From Bacillota bacterium (GTDB lineage: Bacteria > Bacillota > Clostridia > Acetivibrionales > DSM-1351), in the NCBI GenBank assembly GCA_023409265.1, contig JAEYHZ010000037.1, positions 62,001-126,000 on the forward strand: a stretch of 64,000 bases of DNA. Reading direction: 5' to 3'. The notes under the pieces were generated by a model that was not told where the DNA came from, searched no databases, and was given only the letters and a program-made list of their open reading frames with translations. A program made the translations under genes and the position numbers. Below are positions 25,907-35,241 of this stretch, piece by piece (positions within the stretch are counted from its first letter, which is position 1; every line of letters starts with the position of its first letter).

Positions 25907-26818
25907 TTGCAAACAACAGCGTTAAAGATATCAGAAATATCAATTGATGATAAGCAGTGTTTTGACAGTTACTTCAAAATGGCAGGATTAAGGGTATCGG
26001 AACTGAATTTTACTAATTTCTTCATGTGGAGGGATTACTATAGATTCAGATTCAGCATAGTAAATGATTTTTTATGCATAATATCAGTAAAGGAAGATGG
26101 TCAGCCATTCTGTTTCTTTCCTGTTGGAGATTACTCTCGAATTGATGAATTAAAGTGTACCTTCTATATTTTGAGAGAATATTTTCAAGAGATGGGATGG
26201 AGCTTTAAGATGCAAAGGGTGTCAGAGGATCAGCTTGCACTTCTGGTGAAGTTGGGCCTGAATTTTAACTCCGATGAGGACAGGGACAATTTTGACTATC
26301 TGTATTCTGTAAAAAGCCTGTCTACCCTTGCCGGTAAAAAGCTGGATGGAAAAAGAAATCATATAAACAAATTTAAGAAGCTTCATACCTTCGAATATGA
26401 AGAAATTATTGATGGTAATTTAGCTGATTGCAAAGCCATACTTGAAAATTGGTGTGTTCAAAGAAATTATACTGAAGAAAAAAGTCTTATTGCTGAAAGA
26501 AAGGCCAATCTGGATATTTTGGACAACTACAGCATTTTGGGTTTGAAAGGTGCGGTTATCAAAGTTGATGGTGTACCACAGGCTTTTTCGGTGGGGGAAA
26601 AGTTAACTGAAGACACCTGTGTAATTCATATAGAAAAGGCAAATGCTGACATTCATGGGCTTTATCCTTTAATTAATCAGCAGTTTCTTTCAAATGAATG
26701 GGCTCATTTTGAATATGTTAACAGGGAACAGGATTTGGGTTTGGAAGGCTTGAGAAAAGCCAAATTATCCTATAATCCCGTCAGTTTTGTTGAAAAGTAT
26801 ACAGTAGAACTTTGTTAA
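25907..26818 (+). CDS. DUF2156 (LPG synthase C-terminal-like) protein
   Basis: 303 residues from TTG 25907, with AGGGGGA 6 nt upstream, preferred over the ATG at 25868. It has a double GNAT fold: SELNFTNFFMWRDYYRF in the first half; KRNHINKFKKL, then GAVIKVDGVPQAFSVGE and INQQFLSNEWAHFEYVNREQDLGLEGLRKAK in the second. This is the DUF2156 pattern, related to the catalytic domain of MprF-type aminoacyl transferases; the acceptor is unknown. There are no membrane segments. It follows the peptidase closely and is probably co-transcribed. Confidence 0.85.
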   Translation: MQTTALKISEISIDDKQCFDSYFKMAGLRVSELNFTNFFMWRDYYRFRFSIVNDFLCIISVKEDGQPFCFFPVGDYSRIDELKCTFYILREYFQEMGWSFKMQRVSEDQLALLVKLGLNFNSDEDRDNFDYLYSVKSLSTLAGKKLDGKRNHINKFKKLHTFEYEEIIDGNLADCKAILENWCVQRNYTEEKSLIAERKANLDILDNYSILGLKGAVIKVDGVPQAFSVGEKLTEDTCVIHIEKANADIHGLYPLINQQFLSNEWAHFEYVNREQDLGLEGLRKAKLSYNPVSFVEKYTVELC

Positions 26819-26846
26819 ATAATTATTAAATTAGGTGTTAAGACTA

Positions 26847-26875
26847 TTGAAAATGTGTTTGAAATATTATAGAAT
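26847..26875 (+). promoter_or_regulatory. Candidate sigma-A promoter for gapA
   Basis: TTGAAA (26847-26852), 17-nt spacer, TAGAAT (26870-26875), about 97 nt before gapA. Confidence 0.45.
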
Positions 26876-26971
26876 TAGTTTTGGTTTAGGAAATTGAAAC
26901 CAATTATTATGTTGATAAGCATTAAGTTGCTTGGCTAATTAATATTAATAAAATACTAGGAGGTAACAACA

Positions 26972-27982
26972 ATGGCAGTAAAAATGGGTATTAACGGTTT
27001 TGGACGTATTGGACGTCTTGTATTCAGGGCTGCAATAAACAACCCTAATGTAGAAGTAAAGGGAATCAATGATCCATTCATCGATCTCGAGTACATGAAA
27101 TATATGTTAATCTATGACACAGTTCATGGTAAATTTGAAGGAACTGTTGAATCAAAAGACGGTAAATTAGTTGTTAACGGCAAAGAGATTGCTGTATTCG
27201 CTGAAAAGGATCCTACAGCTATCGCTTGGGGTGCTTGCGGTGCAGACTACGTTGTTGAATCAACAGGTGTATTCACTACTACAGAAAAGGCTTCTGCTCA
27301 CTTAAAGGGCGGCGCTAAGAAAGTTGTTATCAGTGCTCCTTCAAATGACGCTCCAATGTTCGTTATGGGCGTTAACAATGACAAATATACCAAGGACATG
27401 GTTGTTGTATCAAACGCATCATGTACTACAAACTGCTTAGCTCCTTTAGCTAAGGTTATCAACGACAACTTCGGTATAGTTGAAGGTCTTATGACTACAG
27501 TTCACGCTGCAACTAATACTCAGAAGACAGTTGACGCTCCTTCAATGAAAGACTGGAGAGGCGGAAGATCAATCCTCGGAAACATCATTCCTTCATCAAC
27601 AGGTGCTGCTAAAGCAGTTGGTAAGGTTATTCCTGAATTAAACGGAAAATTAACTGGTATGGCTTTCAGAGTTCCTACAGTTGACGTTTCAGTTGTTGAC
27701 CTGACAGTTCGTCTCGAAAAATCAGCTACTTATGAAGAAATCAAAGCAGCTGTTAAGACTGCTTCAGAAACCAGCCTCAAAGGTATCCTCGGATACACTG
27801 AAGATGCAGTTGTTTCAACTGACTTCATTCACGATGCACGTACTTCAATATTCGATGCTGAAGCTGGTATCGCATTGAACGGAAACTTCGTTAAATTAGT
27901 TTCATGGTATGACAATGAATGGGGTTATTCAAACAAAGTTGTTAACCTTATCGAACACATGGCTAAGGTTGACGCTCAGTAA
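26972..27982 (+). CDS. gapA: Glyceraldehyde-3-phosphate dehydrogenase
   Basis: 336 residues. The NAD-binding head GINGFGRIGRLVFRAA, the catalytic Cys in SNASCTTNCLAPLAK, HAATNTQKTVD, and the C-terminal WYDNEWGYSNKVV are all intact. Codon use is clearly more uniform than in the neighbours (many GCT, GTT, TCA, AAC), as for highly expressed glycolytic genes. It has an ideal site (AGGAGGTAACAAC-ATG), its own promoter and terminator. The rest of lower glycolysis (pgk-tpi, gpmI) lies 26 kb away. Confidence 0.97.
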   Translation: MAVKMGINGFGRIGRLVFRAAINNPNVEVKGINDPFIDLEYMKYMLIYDTVHGKFEGTVESKDGKLVVNGKEIAVFAEKDPTAIAWGACGADYVVESTGVFTTTEKASAHLKGGAKKVVISAPSNDAPMFVMGVNNDKYTKDMVVVSNASCTTNCLAPLAKVINDNFGIVEGLMTTVHAATNTQKTVDAPSMKDWRGGRSILGNIIPSSTGAAKAVGKVIPELNGKLTGMAFRVPTVDVSVVDLTVRLEKSATYEEIKAAVKTASETSLKGILGYTEDAVVSTDFIHDARTSIFDAEAGIALNGNFVKLVSWYDNEWGYSNKVVNLIEHMAKVDAQ

Positions 27983-28013
27983 TCAGAATATAAACGCGAA
28001 AGCGTACAAAAAA

Positions 28014-28038
28014 ACACATCCTGCGGGATGTGTTTTTT
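28014..28038 (+). terminator. Terminator after gapA
   Basis: ACACATCC-TGCG-GGATGTGT followed by a T-run. A small extra hairpin (CGCGAAAGCG) precedes it. Confidence 0.88.
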
Positions 28039-28068
28039 TCGTTGTGCGCCGCGGCTCGGATATGTAAA

Positions 28069-28863
28069 TCAAATGCTAAAACTGTTCTTTGTATTGTATA
28101 CTTCCACTTGCTTAAGATACTGCTTAATATCGCTCATTCTAGTGAATCTTCCAACTCCGTATCTCTTGATTGTGAATTTGTCGGGCCCGTTTGAAAAACC
28201 ACCCTTGGAGGTGGAAAAGCCCAGAGAGTAAAGCTTTTTTACTTCTGAAATTATTGCTTCATTATAGTCCCCATATGGATAAGCGAAAGCTGAGGGGTAT
28301 TTACCTGTTATCTTAAATAAAGCATCTCTGGAATGCTCCAGCTCGTATTTCAGCTGTGAGGGAGAGAGCCGGGATAAATGGTGGTGGGAAACAGTATGGC
28401 TCTGTATGCTTACCAGACCTGAACGATCCATTTCGCTTATCTCTTTGGATGATAAATAGTACTTCTTATCTATAAACCGGGTAGCCACAAAGATGGTTAT
28501 TTTAACATTGTATTTTTTGATTATATTGAAAGCTGTATTATAGTTATCCTCATACCCGTCATCAAAGGTTATTACAACCGGCTTATGTAATTTGTCCGGA
28601 TCCTGGAGCTGGTCTGCAAATATTGGTGTAAAGCCATGTTTCTTTATCCATTTTATTTGTTTCTCAAACTCCCTGGGTTTAGTGAAAAGAGCAGTGTTTT
28701 TGGAAAACATCTTATCAGTTACCGAGTGGTACACCAATATTGGAACGGCACCCGAAGAGATTGCTTTTGCCTTTAGTAAAGGACCGGGATGTGAATAGTT
28801 TATGCATCCGGCCAAAACGGATAGAAATAATAATAACGATATAAGTCTTAATTTTTTTTTCAA
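28069..28863 (-). CDS. Polysaccharide deacetylase family lipoprotein
   Basis: 264 residues. I place the start at the minus-strand TTG (28863), because GGAG is 8 nt before it but only 2 nt before the ATG at 28869. The protein begins with a basic head, hydrophobic LLLFLSVLAGC lipobox and a linker, so it should be a membrane-anchored lipoprotein outside the cell. The NodB domain shows VITFDDGYEDN (Asp pair), SHTVSHHHL (metal His residues) and AYPYGDYN. A role in de-N-acetylating cell-wall or other polysaccharide is inferred from the family. It converges with gapA. Confidence 0.9.
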   Translation of the reverse strand: MKKKLRLISLLLFLSVLAGCINYSHPGPLLKAKAISSGAVPILVYHSVTDKMFSKNTALFTKPREFEKQIKWIKKHGFTPIFADQLQDPDKLHKPVVITFDDGYEDNYNTAFNIIKKYNVKITIFVATRFIDKKYYLSSKEISEMDRSGLVSIQSHTVSHHHLSRLSPSQLKYELEHSRDALFKITGKYPSAFAYPYGDYNEAIISEVKKLYSLGFSTSKGGFSNGPDKFTIKRYGVGRFTRMSDIKQYLKQVEVYNTKNSFSI

Positions 28864-29042
28864 AGTCATCACTCCAGGAGAATAATTTATTAACATATAT
28901 TTTACATGAAAAACATATGCTATTTATTAACTTTTTTTGAATTTTTAGAGATTTTCTATCTGTTTTATTATCACCAAGTACTAATATCTAGTTTTAAATT
29001 TCCCGAAATTGTGATATACTAATAAGAAAATGAATTTATAGT

Positions 29043-29155
29043 AAGGCATTTTTAATAATAAAACTCCGTTTTAAGGAGAGATATTTTTCGTCAAGACAAG
29101 GCGGTACTTATAGTAGCCGCCTTTAAAATGAGGAAGTTATTATTTAATCATGCCT
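29043..29155. repeat. Palindromic MITE-like repeat, copy E (before fabV)
   Basis: AAGGCATTTTTAATAATAAAACTCCGTTTTAA on the left pairs with TTTAAAATGAGGAAGTTATTATTTAATCATGCCT on the right. The centre AGATATTTTTCGTCAAGACAAGGCGG matches copy D, but the distal centre is deleted. A putative TATACT -10 box (about 29013) lies outside it, so the repeat would be transcribed in the fabV leader. Confidence 0.75.
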
Positions 29156-29178
29156 AAAGAACAGTTAGGAGGTTTATT

Positions 29179-30366
29179 ATGATTGTAACTCCAAAATTCC
29201 GAGGGTTTATTTGTACTACTTCCCATCCTGCAGGATGCGAGTACAGTGTAAAACAGCAGATTGAATATGTAAGAGGGCAAAAGAAAATTTCCGGTGCAAA
29301 AAAGGTATTGGTCATAGGTGCTTCTACCGGTTATGGACTTTCCTCAAGAATTGCTGCTGCGTTTGGCTGCGGTGCTGCTACAATCGGATTGTTTTTTGAG
29401 AGACCTGCCTCAGGTAATAAAACTGCTTCAGCAGGCTGGTACAATACCGCTGCTTTTGAGAAGTTTGCAAAGGATGAAGGTCTGTATGCCAAAAGCATAA
29501 ACGGTGATGCATTTTCAAATGAGATAAAGCAGCAAACCATTGATTTGATAAAAAAGGATCTTGGAAAAATAGACATGGTTGTTTACAGTCTGGCTTCCCC
29601 AAGAAGAACACATCCTGTTACAGGTGAGGTGTTTAATTCGGTAATAAAGCCTATCGGCCCGGCATACACATCAAAAACTGTTGATTTCCATACCCGGCAG
29701 GTGTCAGAAACAACTATCGAGTCTGCAAATGAAGAGGAAATCAGACATACCATTGCCGTTATGGGTGGAGAAGACTGGGAAATGTGGATGGACGCTTTAA
29801 GGAAGGCAGATGTTCTTGAAAAGGATGCCATAACTTTGGCATATTCATACGTAGGACCTGAAATGACTCATGCAGTTTATAGAGAAGGAACAATAGGAAG
29901 AGCAAAGGATGATCTTGAAGCCACCGCTGTTAAAATGAATGATAAGTTTAAAGATATAGGCTTAAAGGCATATGTATCAATAAATAAGGCAGTTGTGACA
30001 CAGGCTAGCGCCGCAATTCCTGTAATATCAATATACATCAGTTGCCTATTTAAGGTCATGAAGGAAATGAATTTACATGAGGGCTGTATTGAACAAATGT
30101 ACAGGATGATGAGTGACAGAATATACTCAGGAGACCTGAAGCTTGACAGCAGGGGCAGAATCTGTATGGATGACCTGGAAATGCTGCCCGAGGTCCAGAA
30201 AAAAGTAACAAAGCTCTGGGATGAAGCAAATAACCATAATATCAGTGAGATATCCGATATTGAAGGATATAGAAGAGAGTTCTTCAGATTGTTCGGATTT
30301 GAATTTGATGGAGTTGATTACAGTCAGGATGTTGAAATTGATGTAAAGATACCAAGTATTGAGTGA
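29179..30366 (+). CDS. fabV: Trans-2-enoyl-ACP/CoA reductase (FabV/TER family)
   Basis: 395 residues, the normal length for this single-domain family. The atypical long Rossmann loop is seen in KVLVIGASTGYGLSSRIAAAFGCGA. PHPVTG-like RRTHPVTGEVF and the active site YSYVGPEMTHAVYREGTIGRAK (Tyr-X8-Lys) follow; the C-terminal FAD-independent reductase motif ends GFEFDGVDYSQD. It reduces enoyl-CoA or enoyl-ACP with NADH, for fatty-acid synthesis or butyrate-type fermentation. TTAGGAGG precedes the ATG. Monocistronic. Confidence 0.95.
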   Translation: MIVTPKFRGFICTTSHPAGCEYSVKQQIEYVRGQKKISGAKKVLVIGASTGYGLSSRIAAAFGCGAATIGLFFERPASGNKTASAGWYNTAAFEKFAKDEGLYAKSINGDAFSNEIKQQTIDLIKKDLGKIDMVVYSLASPRRTHPVTGEVFNSVIKPIGPAYTSKTVDFHTRQVSETTIESANEEEIRHTIAVMGGEDWEMWMDALRKADVLEKDAITLAYSYVGPEMTHAVYREGTIGRAKDDLEATAVKMNDKFKDIGLKAYVSINKAVVTQASAAIPVISIYISCLFKVMKEMNLHEGCIEQMYRMMSDRIYSGDLKLDSRGRICMDDLEMLPEVQKKVTKLWDEANNHNISEISDIEGYRREFFRLFGFEFDGVDYSQDVEIDVKIPSIE

Positions 30367-30390
30367 TTAAAACTTAAGTCAGGTTTACTT

Positions 30391-30431
30391 AAAAAAGGAC
30401 ACCGAACGGATAAAACCGCTGGGTGTCTTTT
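30391..30431 (+). terminator. Terminator after fabV
   Basis: AAAGGACACC...GGGTGTCTTTT stem-loop with an internal ACGG/CCGC pairing and a T-rich end. Confidence 0.75.
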
Positions 30432-30502
30432 GTCAATGGTCACAATGCTTTGTGAGACTGCAGCTCATTTGAGAAACGAGGTGTTGCACGAGGGTATGGC
30501 AT

Positions 30503-31006
30503 CTATTTTGTATTATCAAGTGCAATAATCTCTCCTATTATACTTTTTCCATCAACCAGTAAAATACCAAAGCTGCACTTTTCCTGCTTTCTCTTGTCCA
30601 TTGCCGAACCGGGATTAAAGTATAAGACACCCCCAAGACTTTTGTTCATCGGTATGTGACTGTGGCCAAAAACCACACAGTCAATTTCTTTGCCAATAAA
30701 GGCTTTTCTTGAGTTTTCAGCGGCTGTACCACCGTATCCGTGCCCATGTAGAATTCCTATTCTGCATTCCTCAACTTCCGTTATTCTTTTTAGAGGCAGT
30801 GTACTCTCAAGATATTCATCGTCATTGTTGCCCAAAACCGCAATAACCGGTGCTATTTCCTCCAGCTCGTAGATGACGTAATCCCTGCATATATCTCCTG
30901 CATGAATGATCATATTGACCCCTGAAAGTTTACGGAGCAGTATTTCCGGAATCTGTTTACCCCTCCGGGGGATATGGGTATCTGCTATTACTCCTATTTT
31001 TATCAT
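30503..31006 (-). CDS. YfcE/MJ0936-type metallophosphoesterase
   Basis: 167 residues from the minus-strand ATG at 31006, which has CAGGAGG upstream; an ATG at 31033 is less likely. All calcineurin-like motifs are present: GVIADTHI, HAGDICRD, VLGNNDDE, HGHGYGG and FGHSHIP. This short class has phosphodiesterase activity in vitro; physiological substrate unknown. It is followed on the same strand by nothing and preceded by the AraC gene, 67 nt away. Confidence 0.93.
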   Translation of the reverse strand: MIKIGVIADTHIPRRGKQIPEILLRKLSGVNMIIHAGDICRDYVIYELEEIAPVIAVLGNNDDEYLESTLPLKRITEVEECRIGILHGHGYGGTAAENSRKAFIGKEIDCVVFGHSHIPMNKSLGGVLYFNPGSAMDKRKQEKCSFGILLVDGKSIIGEIIALDNTK

Positions 31007-31073
31007 AGGAACCTCCTGAAGAATCACATACATTTTACATTAATAGTTAAGCCTGCATTAACTAATACCTTTT

Positions 31074-31946
31074 CTAAATTTTCCTGATCCGAGACGGTGT
31101 TGTTTCGGTGAAGTGTTTGAATATCTTATTGTAATTGGCAAGATTGCTAAAGCCGCAGTCCAAGGCTATCTGGGCGACGGTAAAATCTGTTTCACGAAGC
31201 ATTTCAATGGATTTTAAAACACGCATTTTGTTAACATATTCTATTGGTGTAAACCCTGTTGACAGCTTAAAAAAGGTTGAAAAATAGTTTGGGGACATAT
31301 ATGCCAGCTCAGCCAGAGTATTCAGTTCTATTTTCTGTGAATAATTGCTGTTAATATAGTCAAATACCTTTTCAAGCTTTTCCAGTTTTTTGCTTTTCGA
31401 AGTAAGACTTTCGTTGCTTTTGCTGGAATCCTGATAATGCCTGATAAGGTAAGTGATAATATGAAGCAGCTTGGCCTTTATCATTAATTTGTAACCAACA
31501 GTTTTATTAACATATTCATCTTCGATTTCGCACAGCAGTGCAAAAATCTTCTGACCTATTTCACTTTTGCTGTCAATTTTATTGTTAAAATTAGAGCTTC
31601 TTTCAAAAAATGGCTCCATATAGTGATAATCAAAATGACTTTCGGAGGACCAGACAAGCTGGGGCTCGAACATAACCACCGGCATGACCATATTTACAGG
31701 AGGCAAAACCTCCATATAGTGTGGCTCTATATTGTTGATTACAACTATATCTCCTTCATTCATTTCATAGGTTCTGTTTTCCACATAATAAATTCCTTTT
31801 CCCTGCCTGACAAATGCTATCTCAAGATAGTTATGCCAATGAAAGGTGTGGTTCATGCAATAATAAGGCTCCATATTGGTAAACTTAATACTGAAAGGAA
31901 AATCCATGGGAAAGGACTTGGGTTTATATACTTTTGATGATTCCAT
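31074..31946 (-). CDS. AraC family regulator with cupin sensor domain (probable gal regulator)
   Basis: 290 residues from the ATG at 31946 (GGAGTG upstream). N-terminal cupin: FHWHNYLEIAFVRQGKG and GDIVVINNIEPHYME. C-terminal two helix-turn-helix units: LNTLAELAYMSPNYFSTFFKLSTGFTPIEYVNKMR and VAQIALDCGFSNLANYNKIFK. It is divergent from galT across about 220 bp, which suggests it controls the galactose genes in response to a sugar (inferred). The intergenic DNA is AT-rich and holds the two promoters. Confidence 0.9.
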   Translation of the reverse strand: MESSKVYKPKSFPMDFPFSIKFTNMEPYYCMNHTFHWHNYLEIAFVRQGKGIYYVENRTYEMNEGDIVVINNIEPHYMEVLPPVNMVMPVVMFEPQLVWSSESHFDYHYMEPFFERSSNFNNKIDSKSEIGQKIFALLCEIEDEYVNKTVGYKLMIKAKLLHIITYLIRHYQDSSKSNESLTSKSKKLEKLEKVFDYINSNYSQKIELNTLAELAYMSPNYFSTFFKLSTGFTPIEYVNKMRVLKSIEMLRETDFTVAQIALDCGFSNLANYNKIFKHFTETTPSRIRKI

Positions 31947-32166
31947 ATACACTCCACGTTTATAGCAAAAAGTCAAATCGTAAAATAGTATCATAAAACG
32001 GTAAAATAATCAGAGAAATTTATTAGTGTTTCTCTTTATAATAATATTATAAAAACAGGGATAATAAAAGATTTACAACAAAAAAGTAATAATTGATATT
32101 AAATCGTACCAGAGAAAATATGGCTTTCATGCACGAATTTTTATCATAAAATAGCAGAAGGGTGGA

Positions 32167-33723
32167 ATGTTAGTGGTAAATCCGGCTTATGAAATAGAAA
32201 GACTGCTTCAGTTTGGTCAAAAACATGGCTTGATTGACAAGCTTGATACAATAATAGCAAGAAACCAGTTATTGGATTTATTAAAATTGAAAGAGCCCTA
32301 TTACGGCGAAGTTAAAGATGAGGATTTTGAGTACCCAACCGACATATTGAGCGGACTGGTAGATTACGCCGGAGAAGAGGGACTGTTTGACAAGGAAGTG
32401 TATGTAAACAGGGAACTGTTTGATACAAAGCTCATGGGATTGATAATGCCTAGAGAGTCCGAGATAGTGAGAACCTTTAATGAATTGGCCCGGAAGGAAT
32501 CCATAAAGGCAGCTACCGATTATTTTTATCATCTGTGTACAGCATCAAACTATATAAGAACAGCTCAGATAGCAAAGAATATTATGTGGAAGACCAATTC
32601 CAGGTACGGCGACCTTGAGATCACCATTAACCTCACAAAGCCCGAAAAGGATCCTAAAACCATTGCTATGGAAAGACTTCAGCCCCAGAGCAATTACCCC
32701 AAATGTATGCTTTGTGTGGATAATATAGGCTATGCAGGTCGCATTAACTTTCCTGCCCGACAGACACACAGGATAATTCCTGTAACTCTCAGCGGTGAGC
32801 AGTGGTACCTGCAGTATTCACCCTATGTTTATTATAATGAGCATTGTATTATATTAAGTGAGAGCCACGTTCCCATGGTAATTTCCAAAAAGACCTTCAG
32901 CTTTCTGCTTGACTTTGTTAGACAATTCCCGCATTATCTTTGTGGCTCAAATGCTGACCTGCCCATAGTGGGTGGATCAATACTCAGCCATAACCACTTT
33001 CAGGGAGGGAATTACCTGTTTCCGATGCAAAAGGCACCTGTAATAAAGTGCTACAGCTCAAATGCATTTAAGAGTGTTGAGATTGGTACTGTCAAATGGC
33101 CGCTTTCTGTGGTACGTGCTGCCAGCGACAGCATTGAAGAACTGGTGGAATTCTCGGACTATGTGCTCAATAAATGGAGGGAATACAGCGACGAGGGTGT
33201 TGATGTCCTGGCATTTACTGATGCTGACAGCGGCCCTGTACCACACAATACAATTACACCAATCGCAAGAATGAATGAGCAGGGCAAATACGAAATGGAT
33301 CTGGTTCTGAGAAATAACAGAACCACTGAGGAGTATCCGGATGGCATATTTCATCCGCATAAGGAAATACATCATATTAAAAAAGAAAATATCGGCCTTA
33401 TAGAAGTTATGGGACTTGCTATACTTCCCGGAAGATTAAAGACCGAAGTTGAAAAGATAAAGGAAATACTGTACGGGACAGCAAATATAACAGATATATA
33501 TGAACAAGATCATTTGTTGAATAAGCACATGTCCTGGATAGAAGAGCTGGTATCAAAGTATGGAAGAGCAATGTCACCCGAACGTGCGGATGAAGTTCTA
33601 AAGCTTGAAATAGGCAGGAAATTTGAAATCTGCCTTGAACATACCGGCGTATTCAAGCAGACAGAAGAGGGTTTAAAAGCCTTCGACAGGTTTATGCAGG
33701 CCATTGGCTGCAGTGAAGTTTAA
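32167..33723 (+). CDS. galT: UDP-glucose--hexose-1-phosphate uridylyltransferase (type 2 GalT)
   Basis: 518 residues, the length of the Firmicutes GalT class, not the 350-residue E. coli type. Motifs: RYGDLEITINLTKPEKDPK, YPKCMLCVDNIGYAGR, YNEHCIILS, and the nucleotidyl-His site GGSILSHNHFQGG. It exchanges UMP between UDP-glucose and galactose-1-phosphate in the Leloir pathway. Start ATG 32167 (AGGGTGG upstream); GTG at 32173 would also fit. First of galT-galK-galE. Confidence 0.94.
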   Translation: MLVVNPAYEIERLLQFGQKHGLIDKLDTIIARNQLLDLLKLKEPYYGEVKDEDFEYPTDILSGLVDYAGEEGLFDKEVYVNRELFDTKLMGLIMPRESEIVRTFNELARKESIKAATDYFYHLCTASNYIRTAQIAKNIMWKTNSRYGDLEITINLTKPEKDPKTIAMERLQPQSNYPKCMLCVDNIGYAGRINFPARQTHRIIPVTLSGEQWYLQYSPYVYYNEHCIILSESHVPMVISKKTFSFLLDFVRQFPHYLCGSNADLPIVGGSILSHNHFQGGNYLFPMQKAPVIKCYSSNAFKSVEIGTVKWPLSVVRAASDSIEELVEFSDYVLNKWREYSDEGVDVLAFTDADSGPVPHNTITPIARMNEQGKYEMDLVLRNNRTTEEYPDGIFHPHKEIHHIKKENIGLIEVMGLAILPGRLKTEVEKIKEILYGTANITDIYEQDHLLNKHMSWIEELVSKYGRAMSPERADEVLKLEIGRKFEICLEHTGVFKQTEEGLKAFDRFMQAIGCSEV

Positions 33724-33750
33724 TCATATTGATTATATCAGAGTGGATTG

Positions 33751-33871
33751 CTAGAATGAATTATCTGGAATGAACGATTTAGAATGATCGATATAGAATC
33801 AACAATTTAGAATGAACGATTTAGAATGATCGATCTAGAATCAATGATTTAGAATGAACGATTTAGAATGA
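33751..33871. repeat. 14-bp tandem repeat with 42-bp super-period (galT-galK spacer)
   Basis: About 8.6 units of TTAGAATGAACGAT-like 14-mers in exact register, each keeping TAGAAT or close to it. Unit types alternate (GAACGAT, GATCGAT, GAATCAACAAT/CAATGAT), so three units make a 42-bp repeat present about 2.6 times. It fills the galT-galK gap. Confidence 0.9.
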
Positions 33872-33919
33872 GTCAAAATGTAAAGAACAGATAAATAATC
33901 TTTTGGAAGGAGCTTGTTT

Positions 33920-35116
33920 ATGAGCAAAAATTACCAAGAATTAAAGAAGAAATTCTGCGAGATTTATGGAGGCAGTGAAGAAGATCTCAGGATTTTTTCC
34001 GGTCCCGGAAGAGTGAATCTTATAGGCGAACATATTGACTACTGCGGAGGTTATGTTTTTCCTGCTGCATTAAGCCTGGACTCTACTGTAATTGCAAGAG
34101 TAAATAAAGAGAATACCTTAAGACTTGCGGCAACTGATCTTCCTGACAGGGTTGAAGTAAAGCTTGACAATCTTGAAAGCGCCAGAACTTTAAGATGGGG
34201 AAACTACCAGGCCGGTGTTGCTTATGAACTTCAAAATGCAGGTTACAAGCTGGTTGGTGTAGACATGCTGTTCCATGATACAGTTCCGTTGGGATCCGGT
34301 TTATCATCCTCTGCAGCAATTGAATTGGCTACTGCGGTAACCCTTGTTACTCTTGGAAATGAGGCTCATGGAATAAGCAAGCCCATTGACATGGTTCAGA
34401 TGGCAGTACTTGGTCAGAAAACCGAAAATGAATTCTGCGGAGTAAGCTGCGGAATCATGGATCAGTTTGCTTCAGCAATGGGTAAGAAAGATCACGCAAT
34501 ACTTCTGGACTGTGCCACCTTGAAGTATGAATATTTACCTTTAAAATTGGACGGATACAAAATTGTACTGGGAAATACAAAGAAAAAACGTGCTTTAGGC
34601 GAATCAAAATATAATGAAAGAGTAAGTGAGTGTGCCGAAGGCTTGAAAATACTACAGCAGTACATGCCTGAAAAGAAGAATCTCTGTGCTGTTACAAGAG
34701 CTGAATTTGAACAGTACAAAGATAAAATTGACAATGAGGTTGTAAGAAAAAGAGTTACTCATGTAATATATGAGAATGACAGGGTTTTAAAAGCGGTTGA
34801 GGCTTTGAAAAATAATAATATTAAAGAACTGGGAAGACTCCTTGTTGAGGCAAACAACTCTATAAGAGATTTGTATGAAGTTACCGGAAAAGAACTTGAT
34901 ACCATGACTTCGGAAGCTATGAAGGTTGAAGGTGTAATTGGTGCAAGGATGACCGGGGCAGGCTTTGGCGGCTGTACAGTGAACATAGTTCTCGAGGATA
35001 AGGTTGACCTCTTCATAGAGCAGGTTGGCAAAAATTATAAGGAACAAACCGGTATAACTCCTGAGTTCTATGTAAGTGAAATCGGCGATGGGGCAAGAGA
35101 AATTAATTTTAAATAA
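33920..35116 (+). CDS. galK: Galactokinase
   Basis: 398 residues from ATG 33920, with GGAAGGA 8 nt upstream. GHMP kinase motifs: the galactose signature GRVNLIGEHIDYCGG, the ATP loop PLGSGLSSSAAIE, and the third motif GARMTGAGFGGCTV. Phosphorylates galactose at C1 in the cytosol. It follows galT across the 14-bp repeat array. Confidence 0.96.
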   Translation: MSKNYQELKKKFCEIYGGSEEDLRIFSGPGRVNLIGEHIDYCGGYVFPAALSLDSTVIARVNKENTLRLAATDLPDRVEVKLDNLESARTLRWGNYQAGVAYELQNAGYKLVGVDMLFHDTVPLGSGLSSSAAIELATAVTLVTLGNEAHGISKPIDMVQMAVLGQKTENEFCGVSCGIMDQFASAMGKKDHAILLDCATLKYEYLPLKLDGYKIVLGNTKKKRALGESKYNERVSECAEGLKILQQYMPEKKNLCAVTRAEFEQYKDKIDNEVVRKRVTHVIYENDRVLKAVEALKNNNIKELGRLLVEANNSIRDLYEVTGKELDTMTSEAMKVEGVIGARMTGAGFGGCTVNIVLEDKVDLFIEQVGKNYKEQTGITPEFYVSEIGDGAREINFK

Positions 35117-35241
35117 AGAAGAGTAAAAAGTAAAGTGTAAAAAATTAGTGCTATTAATTATTAAAATGCCGGGGTTGCCTGACAGGTCTGAAACATCGGC
35201 ATGACAGTAAAATAATGAATTATGACAGGGAGGTAGTTTAA

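Noticed and set aside
33751..33871. CRISPR array
   Set aside because: 14-bp units are contiguous without spacers; it is a tandem minisatellite.
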